64,000 bases of DNA, taken from the NCBI RefSeq assembly GCF_001881565.1, contig NZ_MPDJ01000001.1, forward strand, positions 251,966-315,965, given 5' to 3'. The DNA comes from Eisenbergiella tayi (GTDB lineage: Bacteria; Bacillota; Clostridia; Lachnospirales; Lachnospiraceae). The position numbers were made by a program, and so were the translations under genes. The stretch's first letter is position 1. Each line of letters starts with the position of its first letter. Positions 35,144-43,720 of the stretch are shown one piece after another. The notes beneath the pieces are model-generated. The model did no database searches. It saw only the letters and a list, made by a program, of their open reading frames with translations, and was not told the DNA's origin.

Positions 35144-36085
35144 ATGGATCGTGTGCAATTGAAAATGGATGCCAAAGCTGCCATGCAGCAGGCTAATCCC
35201 CATCCCGTACTTGTTGCCCTTGTTTACATGGTAATTCTCGCGGCAATCAGTTTTGTTATTTCCATGATGTCCGGTGTTTCCAGTGTTTTTACCACTCTGG
35301 TATCAAATCCGGATGCTGCAGCCGCTATTTACGCAGGAATGATGATACCGTCCATCCTGCTGTCCCTCGTTTCCACTCTGGTAACCGGATTTCTCAGTAT
35401 GGGCTTTACCGCATATACTCTGCGTGTCATCAACCGGCAGCCGGCAGGCATCAACGATTTGTTTGCCTATGCCAGATATTGTCTGAAAATCTGGGGCCTG
35501 AGTATTGTTATGGGCTTCTTCGTATTTGCATGGTCACTGCTTCTGTGGGTTCCCGGAATCATTGCCATGTACCGTTATTCCCAGGCAGTTTACATATTTG
35601 CGGAAAATCCGGATAAAGGCATTATGGAATGCATCAATGAGAGCAAGGCCATGATGTACGGACATAAGATGGATAAATTTGTGTTGGATCTTTCCTTCAT
35701 TCTCTGGTATCTCCTGGCGGGTGTTACCTGCGGTATCGCCGGACTTTATGTTACCCCTTATGTGGAAATTACCAATGCGGCTTTCTATAACAGCCTGAAA
35801 TACGGCGGAAGCTATCAGCAGCAGTACGGCGCAGGCTATGGCGGTTATCAGCAGAATGGTTATCAGCCCGGCGGTTACCAGCAGGCCGGCGGCCAGCAGC
35901 AGGGCTATGGACAGCAGCAGAATTACGGCCAGCAGGGCTTCGGCAACCCTTACCAGCAGGGTTATGATCCTAACTTCCAGCAGGGCGGTACTCAGCAGGG
36001 CTATGATCCTAATTTCCAGCAGGGCGGTACCCAACAGGGCTATACTCCTGATAATCAGCAAAACGATAACCCGAATCCACAGTAA
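35144..36085 (+). CDS. DUF975 membrane protein with Q/G/Y-rich tail
   Basis: 313 aa from the ATG 10 nt after GAGGAGG. Residues about 1-215 form a DUF975-type integral membrane domain with about five hydrophobic segments, including VYMVILAAISFVISMMSG, the WVPGIIAMYRYSQAVYIFAENPDKGIMECINESKAMMYGHK family signature and a C-terminal pair of helices. From about residue 220 the protein is low-complexity, Gln/Gly/Tyr/Asn-rich, with QQGYDPNFQQGGT repeated; at DNA level a 39-bp unit is nearly perfectly doubled at about 35960-36038. The tail resembles prion-like or adhesive sequences. Function unknown. Confidence 0.85.
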   Translation: MDRVQLKMDAKAAMQQANPHPVLVALVYMVILAAISFVISMMSGVSSVFTTLVSNPDAAAAIYAGMMIPSILLSLVSTLVTGFLSMGFTAYTLRVINRQPAGINDLFAYARYCLKIWGLSIVMGFFVFAWSLLLWVPGIIAMYRYSQAVYIFAENPDKGIMECINESKAMMYGHKMDKFVLDLSFILWYLLAGVTCGIAGLYVTPYVEITNAAFYNSLKYGGSYQQQYGAGYGGYQQNGYQPGGYQQAGGQQQGYGQQQNYGQQGFGNPYQQGYDPNFQQGGTQQGYDPNFQQGGTQQGYTPDNQQNDNPNPQ

Positions 36086-36119
36086 TTTTAATAGGCAAAT
36101 AATGTAACAGGGCTTAATC

Positions 36120-36173
36120 AGAAATCCTTTCCTTGAGAAGAGAACTCTTCTTAATGAAAGGATTTCTGTTTTT
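36120..36173 (+). terminator. Terminator after DUF975 gene
   Basis: AGAAATCCTTTC pairs with GAAAGGATTTCT, with a second inner pair GAGAAGAG/CTCTTCTT, followed by GTTTTT. The remaining 36174-36493 is AT-rich and I see nothing in it. Confidence 0.9.
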
Positions 36174-36493
36174 AGATTTCCGGCTGAAATTTAATTCCAT
36201 GATATAATCCTGTTATTTACCCACATTAATAAGTTCCAAAACTTAAATCCTTTAATGAACAGATTTTATCAATATTTAACTTGGCATTCACCCTTCTCTG
36301 TGATATACTTTACAATACATCGGCAGCCGGAATTGTGTGTAAAAGCCTATCGCCGGAACCGGAATCATCTTTTCTGGTTTTCAACCATCAAATCAAATAT
36401 TCTGTCCTTTTCGGACAAAGTACCATTCAAATATTCATTTCCATTTTATATTACCGTTCAATTATTAATAAATATAATTGCAGTAAGATACGG

Positions 36494-36522
36494 TTGCCCG
36501 ATGTCAGATTTCCGGTTATAAT
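36494..36522 (+). promoter_or_regulatory. Promoter of the Rpn-like gene
   Basis: TTGCCC (36494-36499), 17 nt, TATAAT (36517-36522), about 50 nt before the GTG start. Confidence 0.6.
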
Positions 36523-36570
36523 TATACTAAAGACAGGATTTTACATACAGCTTACGGAATAGGAGGCTGT

Positions 36571-37461
36571 GTGAAAAAACACAAAAAAGCAGACGCCGGC
36601 AGGCAGAGTCAAAAGCAGAATTTCCACCAGGAAGATCTGGCTTTGAAAACAGCTGCCCAGTTCTTCGGAGGGGAATTACTGCCCCTGTTGGGCGTGAAGG
36701 GGGTGATAAAGTATATCGCCCCGACAGAAGCTGTCAAACTGGAAAGCCGGCAGATGTTCCAGGATTTCAATTATGCCATGGAAGACGGAAGCTGGGTGCA
36801 TCTGGAATTTGAAAGCGATTCCCTTACCACCAAGGATCTGCGGCGTTTCCGTGAATACGAAGCGGCGGTAAGCAGAACCTTTGGGGTTGCCGTGGTGACC
36901 TACGTTATCTGTTCCTCTCAGGTAAAGCGCCTGAAATCAGAATTGACGGAAGGGATCAATACATACCGGGTAAAGGTTATCCGTCTGAAAAACCGGAATT
37001 CCGATCTTCTTTTTGAACGGCTGAAAAAGAAGAAAGCTCTGGGTGAACCTCTGACAAAAGAAGATCTTACACCCCTGCTTTTGGCCCCATTGATGTCGGG
37101 AAGCATGGATATTGAGGAGCGGATTACAGAGAGCATCACTATGATCCAGGAAGCCGGAGCCGCTTTGTCGGAACTGGAAATGGAAAAAATGCAGGCAGTT
37201 CTTTATGTCCTGGCTGATAAATTTTTATCGGGGGATGGAATAAACAGAGTAAAGGAGAGAATCGCGATGACCAAATTGGGACAAATGATATTTGATGATG
37301 GGGTCAAGAAAGGACTGGAGCAAGGGATTGAACAGACTGTGGAAATACTAATGGAAGAAGGCTTTTCCAAAGATCATATAATTAAAAAGCTTAAGGAAAA
37401 ATTCAGTCTCAGCAGAAAAGAAGCCGAAAAATATATGGAAAAATTCCTGCCGGTCAGATGA
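36571..37461 (+). CDS. Rpn/YhgA-like PD-(D/E)XK-type protein
   Basis: 296 aa, GTG start with AGGAGG 4 nt upstream. The first half has a nuclease-fold pattern with APTEAVKLESRQMFQDFNYAMEDGSWVHLEFESDS, where LEFES is a plausible ExE/ExQ-type active-site strand, followed by a helix and VVTYVICSS. The C-terminal part is helical (DDGVKKGLEQGIEQTVEILMEEGFSKDHIIKKLKEKFSLSRKEAEKYMEKF), which is typical of Rpn and related transposase-like nuclease families. Such proteins promote RecA-independent recombination or are of unknown function. A single-gene unit without inverted repeats, so not an insertion sequence. Assignment is by pattern only. Confidence 0.6.
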   Translation: MKKHKKADAGRQSQKQNFHQEDLALKTAAQFFGGELLPLLGVKGVIKYIAPTEAVKLESRQMFQDFNYAMEDGSWVHLEFESDSLTTKDLRRFREYEAAVSRTFGVAVVTYVICSSQVKRLKSELTEGINTYRVKVIRLKNRNSDLLFERLKKKKALGEPLTKEDLTPLLLAPLMSGSMDIEERITESITMIQEAGAALSELEMEKMQAVLYVLADKFLSGDGINRVKERIAMTKLGQMIFDDGVKKGLEQGIEQTVEILMEEGFSKDHIIKKLKEKFSLSRKEAEKYMEKFLPVR

Positions 37462-37465
37462 TTAT

Positions 37466-37516
37466 GCAAAAGAAACAGCCTGCGGACTTCCGGCCGCAGA
37501 CTGTACTCTTTTTTCC
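37466..37516. terminator. Bidirectional terminator
   Basis: ACAGCCTGCGG pairs with CCGCAGACTGT, flanked by T-rich runs on both strands (TTTTTTCC rightward, TTTCTTTTGC leftward). It separates the Rpn-like gene from purH. Confidence 0.85.
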
Positions 37517-37526
37517 GTCTGGCTAA

Positions 37527-38705
37527 TTAATGATGGAACAGACGAATTCCGGTAAACACCATTGCCATCCCATATCTGTTGCAGGCATCGATAACCGCAT
37601 CATCCCGTACGGATCCGCCGGGCTGTACGATATATTTCACACCGCTTCTGCGGGCGCGGTCGATGTTGTCAAAGAAGGGGAAGAAGGCATCGGATCCCAG
37701 AGTTACATCTTCCAGTTTATCCAGCCACTCTTTTCTCTCTTCCCTTGTAAAAACAGGAGGCTTCACCTTGAAGGTTCTCTCCCAAACGCCGTCCGCAAGA
37801 ACATCCATATAATCATCACTCATATATACGTCAATAGCGTTATCCCTGTCCGCACGTCCCAGTCCGTCCGCAAACTGAAGGGAAAGCACCTGAGGTGACT
37901 GACGCAGGAACCAGTTATCCGCCTTGCTTCCCGCAAGACGTGTACAATGGATTCTGGACTGCTGCCCCGCTCCGATACCTATGGCCTGTCCGTCCTTTAC
38001 ATAGCAGACGGAATTGGACTGGGTATATTTCAGGGTGATAAGAGCGATCTTCATATCAATCAGCGTCTCAGCCGGGATATCCTTATTTTCCGTTACAATA
38101 TTGGAAAGAAGCGCCTCGTCAACACGCAGTTCATTTCTTCCCTGCTCAAAGGTGATTCCATATACCTGTTTTCTCTCCAGCGGAGCAGGCTGATAGGAAG
38201 GATCAATCTGAATTACATTGTAATTTCCTTTTTTCTTCTGTTTCAGGATTTCCAGGGCTTCGTCCGTATATCCGGGAGCGATCACGCCATCGGATACCTC
38301 TCTTTTGATCAGTCTGGCAGTATCTGCATCACAAACATCGGAAAGGGAAATGAAATCGCCGAAGGAAGACATACGGTCCGCACCTCTGGCCCTCGCATAG
38401 GCACATGCCAGAGGAGAAAGCTCTCCCAGATCATCCACCCAGTAAATCTTTGCCAGCGTATCCGACAGAGGCAGCCCCACCGCCGCGCCGGCAGGTGATA
38501 CATGCTTAAAAGAGGTCGCCGCGGGAAGGCCTGTGGCCTCCTTCAGTTCCTTAACCAGCTGCCAGCCGTTTAACGCATCCAGGAAATTGATATAACCCGG
38601 CTTGCCGTTCAGTACGGAAACCGGAAGTTCGCTTCCATCCTCCATATAAATGCGGGAAGGCTTCTGATTCGGGTTGCAGCCATATTTTAACTGAATTTCA
38701 TTCAT
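37527..38705 (-). CDS. purH: Stand-alone AICAR formyltransferase
   Basis: 392 aa. Matches the AICARFT half of PurH only: LKYGCNPNQKPSRIY, LNGWQLVKELKEATGLPAATSFKHVSPAGAAVG (catalytic Lys-His), ITLKYTQSNSVCYVKDGQAIGIGAGQQSRIHCTRLAG, and the C-terminal DAFFPFFDNIDRARRSGVKYIVQPGGSVRDD. It transfers a formyl group from 10-formyl-THF to AICAR (ZMP), the ninth step of purine synthesis. The IMP cyclohydrolase half of fused PurH (N-terminal MGS-like domain) is missing and is replaced by the separate PurO-type protein encoded 20 nt upstream. Confidence 0.95.
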   Translation of the reverse strand: MNEIQLKYGCNPNQKPSRIYMEDGSELPVSVLNGKPGYINFLDALNGWQLVKELKEATGLPAATSFKHVSPAGAAVGLPLSDTLAKIYWVDDLGELSPLACAYARARGADRMSSFGDFISLSDVCDADTARLIKREVSDGVIAPGYTDEALEILKQKKKGNYNVIQIDPSYQPAPLERKQVYGITFEQGRNELRVDEALLSNIVTENKDIPAETLIDMKIALITLKYTQSNSVCYVKDGQAIGIGAGQQSRIHCTRLAGSKADNWFLRQSPQVLSLQFADGLGRADRDNAIDVYMSDDYMDVLADGVWERTFKVKPPVFTREERKEWLDKLEDVTLGSDAFFPFFDNIDRARRSGVKYIVQPGGSVRDDAVIDACNRYGMAMVFTGIRLFHH

Positions 38706-38724
38706 TTCTTTCTCTCCTGTTTTC

Positions 38725-39438
38725 CTATTTGTTTTTATTTACGATTCTTGTTTCAAAGGTTCCGTCTTCGATATCGATATAGCGCACGAACAGGGACACC
38801 TTATTTTCTTCATTCAGGCTGTTCCAGAGCATATCGGTAAACTCATCGATTTCCCCTTTGATTTCCACCATTTTAGGTTCTCCCTCAAAGCTGGGAAGGG
38901 GATTTCCGTCATGCATATATGTATGGATAAAACGTCCTTTTCCAGCAGCCGGATTTTCATAAGCGTAGGTAAAACGATTGCAGGAATCCGGGCATCCGTC
39001 ATCACTTTTTAAAATAGACATGGCAAAATTGTAACCGCCATTTTCGATGTGCATGATCCCGGAAATACGGGGGGTATAATTGGGGCCGTCCGGCTCAAAT
39101 TCCCGGCATCTTAAGGACTGTTCAAAGGTCATCTGTTTGTCCATGCCTTCATAAATGGTATCTGTCTGGTCTCCGTTGGTCACAATCGTTTTATTGCCCA
39201 GAACCCTTACAGGCGCATAAATGATGAGGCTGGGATCCTCCAGCTTGGATTCATCGAATGCCTGTGTGCGGATTCCTTCTCCATCCACTGCAAAGATCCG
39301 GTTGCGGCTGTTGGAGCTTCTTCCCATGATAAAATAAGCGGCTACCGCTTTTTTCCCATCGGGAGTCCTCCCCAGCACAATCCCTCTTCCGGGATAGGCG
39401 TTGCTTTTCAATTCTTCTTCCAGAGACAGTAATTTCAT
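38725..39438 (-). CDS. purO: IMP cyclohydrolase, PurO type
   Basis: 237 aa from an ATG with GGAGGAAGCA upstream. Matches the PurO/IMP_cyclohyd family first known from archaea: YPGRGIVLGRTPDGKKAVAAYFIMGRSSNSRNRIF at the N terminus, IVTNGDQTDTIYEGM (about residue 90), and EFEPDGPNYTPRISGI (about 120). It closes FAICAR to IMP, the last purine-ring step. It forms an operon with the stand-alone AICAR formyltransferase behind a ZTP riboswitch, so both final purine steps are controlled by ZMP/ZTP level. Confidence 0.92.
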   Translation of the reverse strand: MKLLSLEEELKSNAYPGRGIVLGRTPDGKKAVAAYFIMGRSSNSRNRIFAVDGEGIRTQAFDESKLEDPSLIIYAPVRVLGNKTIVTNGDQTDTIYEGMDKQMTFEQSLRCREFEPDGPNYTPRISGIMHIENGGYNFAMSILKSDDGCPDSCNRFTYAYENPAAGKGRFIHTYMHDGNPLPSFEGEPKMVEIKGEIDEFTDMLWNSLNEENKVSLFVRYIDIEDGTFETRIVNKNK

Positions 39439-39530
39439 TGCTTCCTCCATTCTGCCGCTTGGCGGCCTCTTTCGTAAATGTCCTTTCAGGAGCTTCCCCG
39501 CTTTTGTTTTCGATAAATAGATTAGAAAAC

Positions 39531-39570
39531 AAAAAAACCGCCTGGTTACTCACATACGGGTACCCAGGCG
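39531..39570 (-). terminator. Riboswitch expression-platform terminator
   Basis: On the minus strand CGCCTGG at 39564-39570 pairs with CCAGGCGG (39538-39545), followed by seven T. The 5' stem strand overlaps the aptamer's conserved GCCTGGG, so ligand binding and terminator formation are mutually exclusive. Confidence 0.85.
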
Positions 39571-39632
39571 ACCGGCTTTCTTCATACATGCTCCCTGTGG
39601 TGCTCCACCAATCCGCCAGTCGCATGTACTGC
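39555..39632 (-). promoter_or_regulatory. ZTP (pfl) riboswitch aptamer
   Basis: Leftward RNA with the pfl/ZTP signature: ACATGC pairs with GCATGT around GACTGGCGGA, a GGTGG-AGCA-CCAC hairpin and the conserved AGGGAGC; then after a short linker GCCGGTCGCCTGGG forms the pseudoknotted 3' part. It binds ZTP/ZMP and turns on purine and one-carbon genes by preventing the terminator. Placed directly before purO-purH. Confidence 0.9.
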
Positions 39633-39707
39633 ATCAAGTCGGATACCCTCAAAACCGAACGGTACCCGCCTTCACGTAAATTCATAGGCAAAATGCCCTG
39701 TACTGAC

Positions 39708-39736
39708 AGTATATCCCATCCGATTTCCTCTGACAA
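39708..39736 (-). promoter_or_regulatory. Promoter of the purO-purH operon
   Basis: On the minus strand TTGTCA (39731-39736), 17 nt, TATACT (39708-39713). Predicted leader of about 260 nt contains the ZTP riboswitch. Confidence 0.7.
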
Positions 39737-39840
39737 GTATTTTTGTGGAAATTTAGAGGTAATTCGATTATAATAAATTTATGTTTTATGAAACAGCATC
39801 ATCCCTCAACTAAGGACTCATTTATTAACAGGAGCAATAT

Positions 39841-41271
39841 ATGACTAAAATACGTCGTTTTTATAAAAACGAGCTTTTCCATGAAATCCTTTTCCTTTCC
39901 CTGGCTTTTCTCTGCATGATGATCTTTGTATTTCTTCAGCCATTCGGGGAAGGTCCTGATGAAATCAACCGTTTCCGTGTGGTCCGTTTCATTTATGAAA
40001 ACGGATATCTTCCCAGGGGAGATGATCCGGCTGTGCTGATTCCCGGTTACGGAGGCTCCTATGCCTTTCAGCCCATGCTCACTTACATACTGGAGGGTTA
40101 TCTTCTGCGCACGGTGAATCTTTTCACCGATCGTTTTGATGTCCTTCTCATAGCCGCCCGGTTGGTAAATGTATTCTTCGGGATGGCCGCCGCGGTTCTC
40201 ACCAGAAGGCTTTCCAGGCTGCTGTTCACGGAAACAATGACTCAATGGCTTTTTTCCTGCCTGGTGGTCTTTCTTCCCCAGAGCCTTTTTCTGCATACCT
40301 ATATCAATACGGATTCCTGCGCTGTCTTTTCCGTCATTCTCATGTTTACCGCCGTTCTTGACGGGATGAAAAACGGCTTTAACCGTTCTCGCTGTATTCA
40401 GACGGCAGTGGGCGTTATCCTGTGTGCGTTATCCTATTACAATGCCTACGGCGCGGTGCTGGTAACCGTCATACTTTTTATCAGCTGTTTTGTGGGAAAG
40501 GTATTGGCAGGGACGATTACCCGGGACGGGACGGCCTCTCCTGTGGACCGGTATTATATGGACTGGAGGCCCTTGCTGCGCGCCGGCCTGTTCATCACCG
40601 TTCTGTTTCTGATAGGCGCAGGCTGGTGGTTTATCCGCAATGCATTCCTTTATCATGGGGATTTTCTGGGAATGAACGCCCGCAATCTCTGCGTGGCTTC
40701 CACCTGTACGCCGGATTTCCACCCTCTTTTAAGACAGACCTATCAGAATCAGGGAATTGGTGTCTTTGCCATGGTATTCGGGACGGATTATTTCACCCTG
40801 CTTGCCAGAAGCTTTGTGGCCATGTTCGGTCCCATGAGCCTGCCTACACACTACTATATTTATGAAACCTATTATCGGATTTTCATTATCGGCCTTCTGG
40901 TCTGTATGATACCTGCAGGCCGCGGATTGTATCTGTCCTGGCAGGATCAAAAACGCCGTTTCTTTTTCAACGGCTGTATGGTTCTGGCCTGCGCGATCCC
41001 CATCTTCCTGTGCGTCTATTATTCCTATACCTGGGATTTCCAGCCCCAGGGACGATATCTGATGCCCATGCTTCCGGCCTTTATGTATTTCGTCACTTTG
41101 GGACTGCGCAAAGCCTGTTTCCTTCTTCAGGAACTGGCCGATAAAATAAAATGCCGCAGCCTGGCTGAAAAAATCCCGGCCATCCTCATGGGCCTGCTGA
41201 TTTTCTTCACCGCTGCAGCACTTCTTTATTCCGTTTTCTTTGTAGTCGTTCCTTATTATACGGGAGGCTGA
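39841..41271 (+). CDS. DUF2142 family polytopic membrane protein
   Basis: 476 aa with about ten membrane segments. The GPDEINRFRVVRFIYENGYLP motif after the first segment is the DUF2142 signature, resembling the Asp/Glu loop of GT-C glycosyltransferases; WWFIRNAFLYHGDFLG and a final cluster with SYTWDFQPQGRYLMPMLPAF are also typical. Probably a polyprenyl-phosphate-sugar-dependent glycosyltransferase of the envelope, but no acceptor is known. The start has AGGAGC. Single-gene unit ending in a terminator that contains its stop codon. Confidence 0.85.
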   Translation: MTKIRRFYKNELFHEILFLSLAFLCMMIFVFLQPFGEGPDEINRFRVVRFIYENGYLPRGDDPAVLIPGYGGSYAFQPMLTYILEGYLLRTVNLFTDRFDVLLIAARLVNVFFGMAAAVLTRRLSRLLFTETMTQWLFSCLVVFLPQSLFLHTYINTDSCAVFSVILMFTAVLDGMKNGFNRSRCIQTAVGVILCALSYYNAYGAVLVTVILFISCFVGKVLAGTITRDGTASPVDRYYMDWRPLLRAGLFITVLFLIGAGWWFIRNAFLYHGDFLGMNARNLCVASTCTPDFHPLLRQTYQNQGIGVFAMVFGTDYFTLLARSFVAMFGPMSLPTHYYIYETYYRIFIIGLLVCMIPAGRGLYLSWQDQKRRFFFNGCMVLACAIPIFLCVYYSYTWDFQPQGRYLMPMLPAFMYFVTLGLRKACFLLQELADKIKCRSLAEKIPAILMGLLIFFTAAALLYSVFFVVVPYYTGG

Positions 41272-41290
41272 GCCTCCCGCCTTCTCTTCC
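41261..41290. terminator. Terminator hairpin around the DUF2142 stop codon
   Basis: CGGGAGGC pairs with GCCTCCCG with the TGA stop in the loop, followed by a pyrimidine-rich run. Shared with the converging permease gene. Confidence 0.7.
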
Positions 41291-41297
41291 GGGCAGC

Positions 41298-43718
41298 CTA
41301 CTCCGTTTTAATCCTCTGTACCAGAGATTCCTTTCCGCAGTAATTCACCGCCCACAGGGAGAAAAATACCTGAATCACCAGAAGCAGGGCTGTGAATATA
41401 AAAATGGGCAGGAAGGGAAAATGGAATACCAGCTTCCCGAAGGTTCCCAACTGGTCAAATACCCTGCACAAAATCCAGGCGGCAAGCGTGCCCAAAGTAA
41501 GGGTAAGGAACAATGTTCCTGACACATACAGGAAGCATTCCGCTTTCAGCATGGCGGAAAGCTGCTTTCCGCTCATTCCCACAGACTGCAGGATTCCGAA
41601 TTCCTGACGTCTCGTCACCACATTGGTGAGCAGCGTATTTATCAGATTCAGAAGGCCGAAGATGGCTATGAATCCTACCAGTCCATACAGCGGAAGCTTC
41701 ATCTGATCCAGCATAACGATCATCTGCCGTCTGAGATCACTCAGAAAGGTGATTTCCACATCATTCCATTCTTCCATCTGACCGATAACAGCCTCTTCTA
41801 TCTTTTCTTCGTTTTCCTGATCGCCCACCAGCATGAAATGTGTATTAAAATTAGTCACCGTGGACTTTAAAAGGGGCAGACAGGCATCCGGCATATAAAA
41901 GAAGGGCACATCGATGCCAAGTCTAAGGCCTCTCAGGACCCCCATCACCTGGAATTCCGCCGTATCGCCGCTGTCTGTCTTTATCTGTATCCTGTCTCCA
42001 AGCTTCGCGGTATACCCATAATAACGTCCTATCAAGTTATCCGAATCGGCTATCAGAATGCCATTGTTCTGCACCAGAGTATCGTAATCCATAGTTCCTT
42101 CCGTAAGATATCCGCTATAGGCTTCCATCTGCTCTCTGGTAAGTCCGATATTACGGAAAGAAAGCTCCTCCGGATTCGCTCTTGCATAATCGTTCATTTC
42201 GGGAAAAATCATATCCGACTTGCAGCCTTTAAATATAAGCACATCCGTTACGCCGTCTATCTGTTTTACTGCCTCAAGCAGCTTTTCATCCAGAGGATTA
42301 TTCTGCTGTATTCTTGTATAATAATCCGTACGTCCCTCTTCGTCCGTACTGCTGCCGGCATCCGACTGCTCCAGTTCCAGGTGGGCGCAGCCGAGCCCAA
42401 AACCGGATCTGGACATGGCATCCGCATCCACAGAACTCAGATATGCGGCGGCGCACATCAGCAGGATACCTGTAAATCCCAGAGAGGTAAGGGTAAGAAC
42501 CGCTTTTCTTTTATTTCTGGAAAAATTCAGGATGGCCAGGTTTAAAGGTGTCATTTTCCTGCGTTTTCTTTTTCCTGTTTTTCGATTCTCTTCTGCTGCA
42601 CTGATCCGTACGGCCTCAACAGGAGAAACAGAGGAAGCGATTTTCACCGGCGTACGTATGGAAATCATGACAGCCGCTTCGGTTATCACCCCTATCACTA
42701 TAACAAAAAGCAGGGATATGGACCATTTCCATCCTTCGGGCACAAGCAGGAAGCCCAGGATGCAGCCCAGCACAAGGCCTGCAGGAATGGCTATTCCCGA
42801 CAGAAACATGCCTTCCTTCCTCACCAGCCTTCGGATCTGCTTCTTCGTCGTTCCGATAACCCGGAGCCTGCCGTATTCCTGTGTTTTGGCAATGACGGAG
42901 ATATAGAAAAGGCTGTAAATCACCAGTGATGTGGCTATGACAATGAGGACACAGCAAAACAGGATTGCCAATATTTTTTCTATGGGAAGATCCTCTCCCA
43001 GGCTGAAATAAGTGGAACTGTAAAATACCTTATTCTCTGCCACCCCGTTAGCTGCAGCAAATGCCCGGACCTTATCCTTAAGGATTTCCATATTGTCATT
43101 TTCCGTATCCTTAAGGCGGATATACATATCGTATCTGGGATTCCCGTCAAAAACAGCCTGCATATAGGCTTCTGAGACTATGACCTTGTATACCCGGGTT
43201 TCATTTTCACCCATCAGTACGCCGCTGACCGTATAATCCCTGACACTCCCGTCTCCCAGATCCAACGGGAGTATCTGTCCGGGCACGGCAGGAAGGCCCA
43301 GATGTTCCAGGTATGCTTCCTCCACCGCCACCTCTTCCTCTGCCTCCGGCCAGCTACCCGTTATATTCCCGTAGGTCAGCAGGCTTGCCGCCGATTGATC
43401 GGCATACTCCACATTCAGGGTATAGTCCTTTATCCGCGGTGTACACAGACCCTTTTTCCTGCCGGAAGCCTCTACCTCCGGCCTTTCCCGGAGCTCCCGG
43501 ATCTCCTGCTCCGACAGATCATTGAAAACAGTCTGGTACCTCCCCCGCATATATCTATTCACCTTGGTATTTTCCCCGAGTATTTTCAGAGACAGCGTCA
43601 GCATGAGGCAGGCACTGAAGGCGATGGTGATAATGAGAAAAAGATTCCTTTTTTTATCCGATTTCAGGCCGTTTGCCGCCAGCCTCCGGATGATGCCCGC
43701 ATTCAGGTTCTTTAACAT
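41298..43718 (-). CDS. FtsX-like ABC transporter permease
   Basis: 806 aa. MacB/FtsX layout: one N-terminal membrane segment (about 25-45), a large extracellular domain, three segments around 265-365 (with EYGRLRVIGTTKKQIRRLVRKEG, the FtsX loop), a fourth near 410, a second extracellular domain, and the final three segments (NLINTLLTNVVTRRQEFGILQSVGMSGKQL). The duplicated architecture is common for Firmicute exporters or mechanotransducers of antimicrobial-peptide resistance and envelope stress. The ATPase gene lies 2 nt upstream. The two-component system further upstream probably controls it. Confidence 0.93.
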   Translation of the reverse strand: MLKNLNAGIIRRLAANGLKSDKKRNLFLIITIAFSACLMLTLSLKILGENTKVNRYMRGRYQTVFNDLSEQEIRELRERPEVEASGRKKGLCTPRIKDYTLNVEYADQSAASLLTYGNITGSWPEAEEEVAVEEAYLEHLGLPAVPGQILPLDLGDGSVRDYTVSGVLMGENETRVYKVIVSEAYMQAVFDGNPRYDMYIRLKDTENDNMEILKDKVRAFAAANGVAENKVFYSSTYFSLGEDLPIEKILAILFCCVLIVIATSLVIYSLFYISVIAKTQEYGRLRVIGTTKKQIRRLVRKEGMFLSGIAIPAGLVLGCILGFLLVPEGWKWSISLLFVIVIGVITEAAVMISIRTPVKIASSVSPVEAVRISAAEENRKTGKRKRRKMTPLNLAILNFSRNKRKAVLTLTSLGFTGILLMCAAAYLSSVDADAMSRSGFGLGCAHLELEQSDAGSSTDEEGRTDYYTRIQQNNPLDEKLLEAVKQIDGVTDVLIFKGCKSDMIFPEMNDYARANPEELSFRNIGLTREQMEAYSGYLTEGTMDYDTLVQNNGILIADSDNLIGRYYGYTAKLGDRIQIKTDSGDTAEFQVMGVLRGLRLGIDVPFFYMPDACLPLLKSTVTNFNTHFMLVGDQENEEKIEEAVIGQMEEWNDVEITFLSDLRRQMIVMLDQMKLPLYGLVGFIAIFGLLNLINTLLTNVVTRRQEFGILQSVGMSGKQLSAMLKAECFLYVSGTLFLTLTLGTLAAWILCRVFDQLGTFGKLVFHFPFLPIFIFTALLLVIQVFFSLWAVNYCGKESLVQRIKTE

Positions 43719-43720
43719 AC

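Noticed and set aside
36571..37461. Insertion sequence around the nuclease-like gene
   Set aside because: No terminal inverted repeats or target duplications; the gene has an ordinary promoter and terminator.
39439..39736. Leftward open frame covering the purO leader
   Set aside because: It overlaps the ZTP aptamer and terminator and runs into purO in another frame; the RNA structure explains the sequence.
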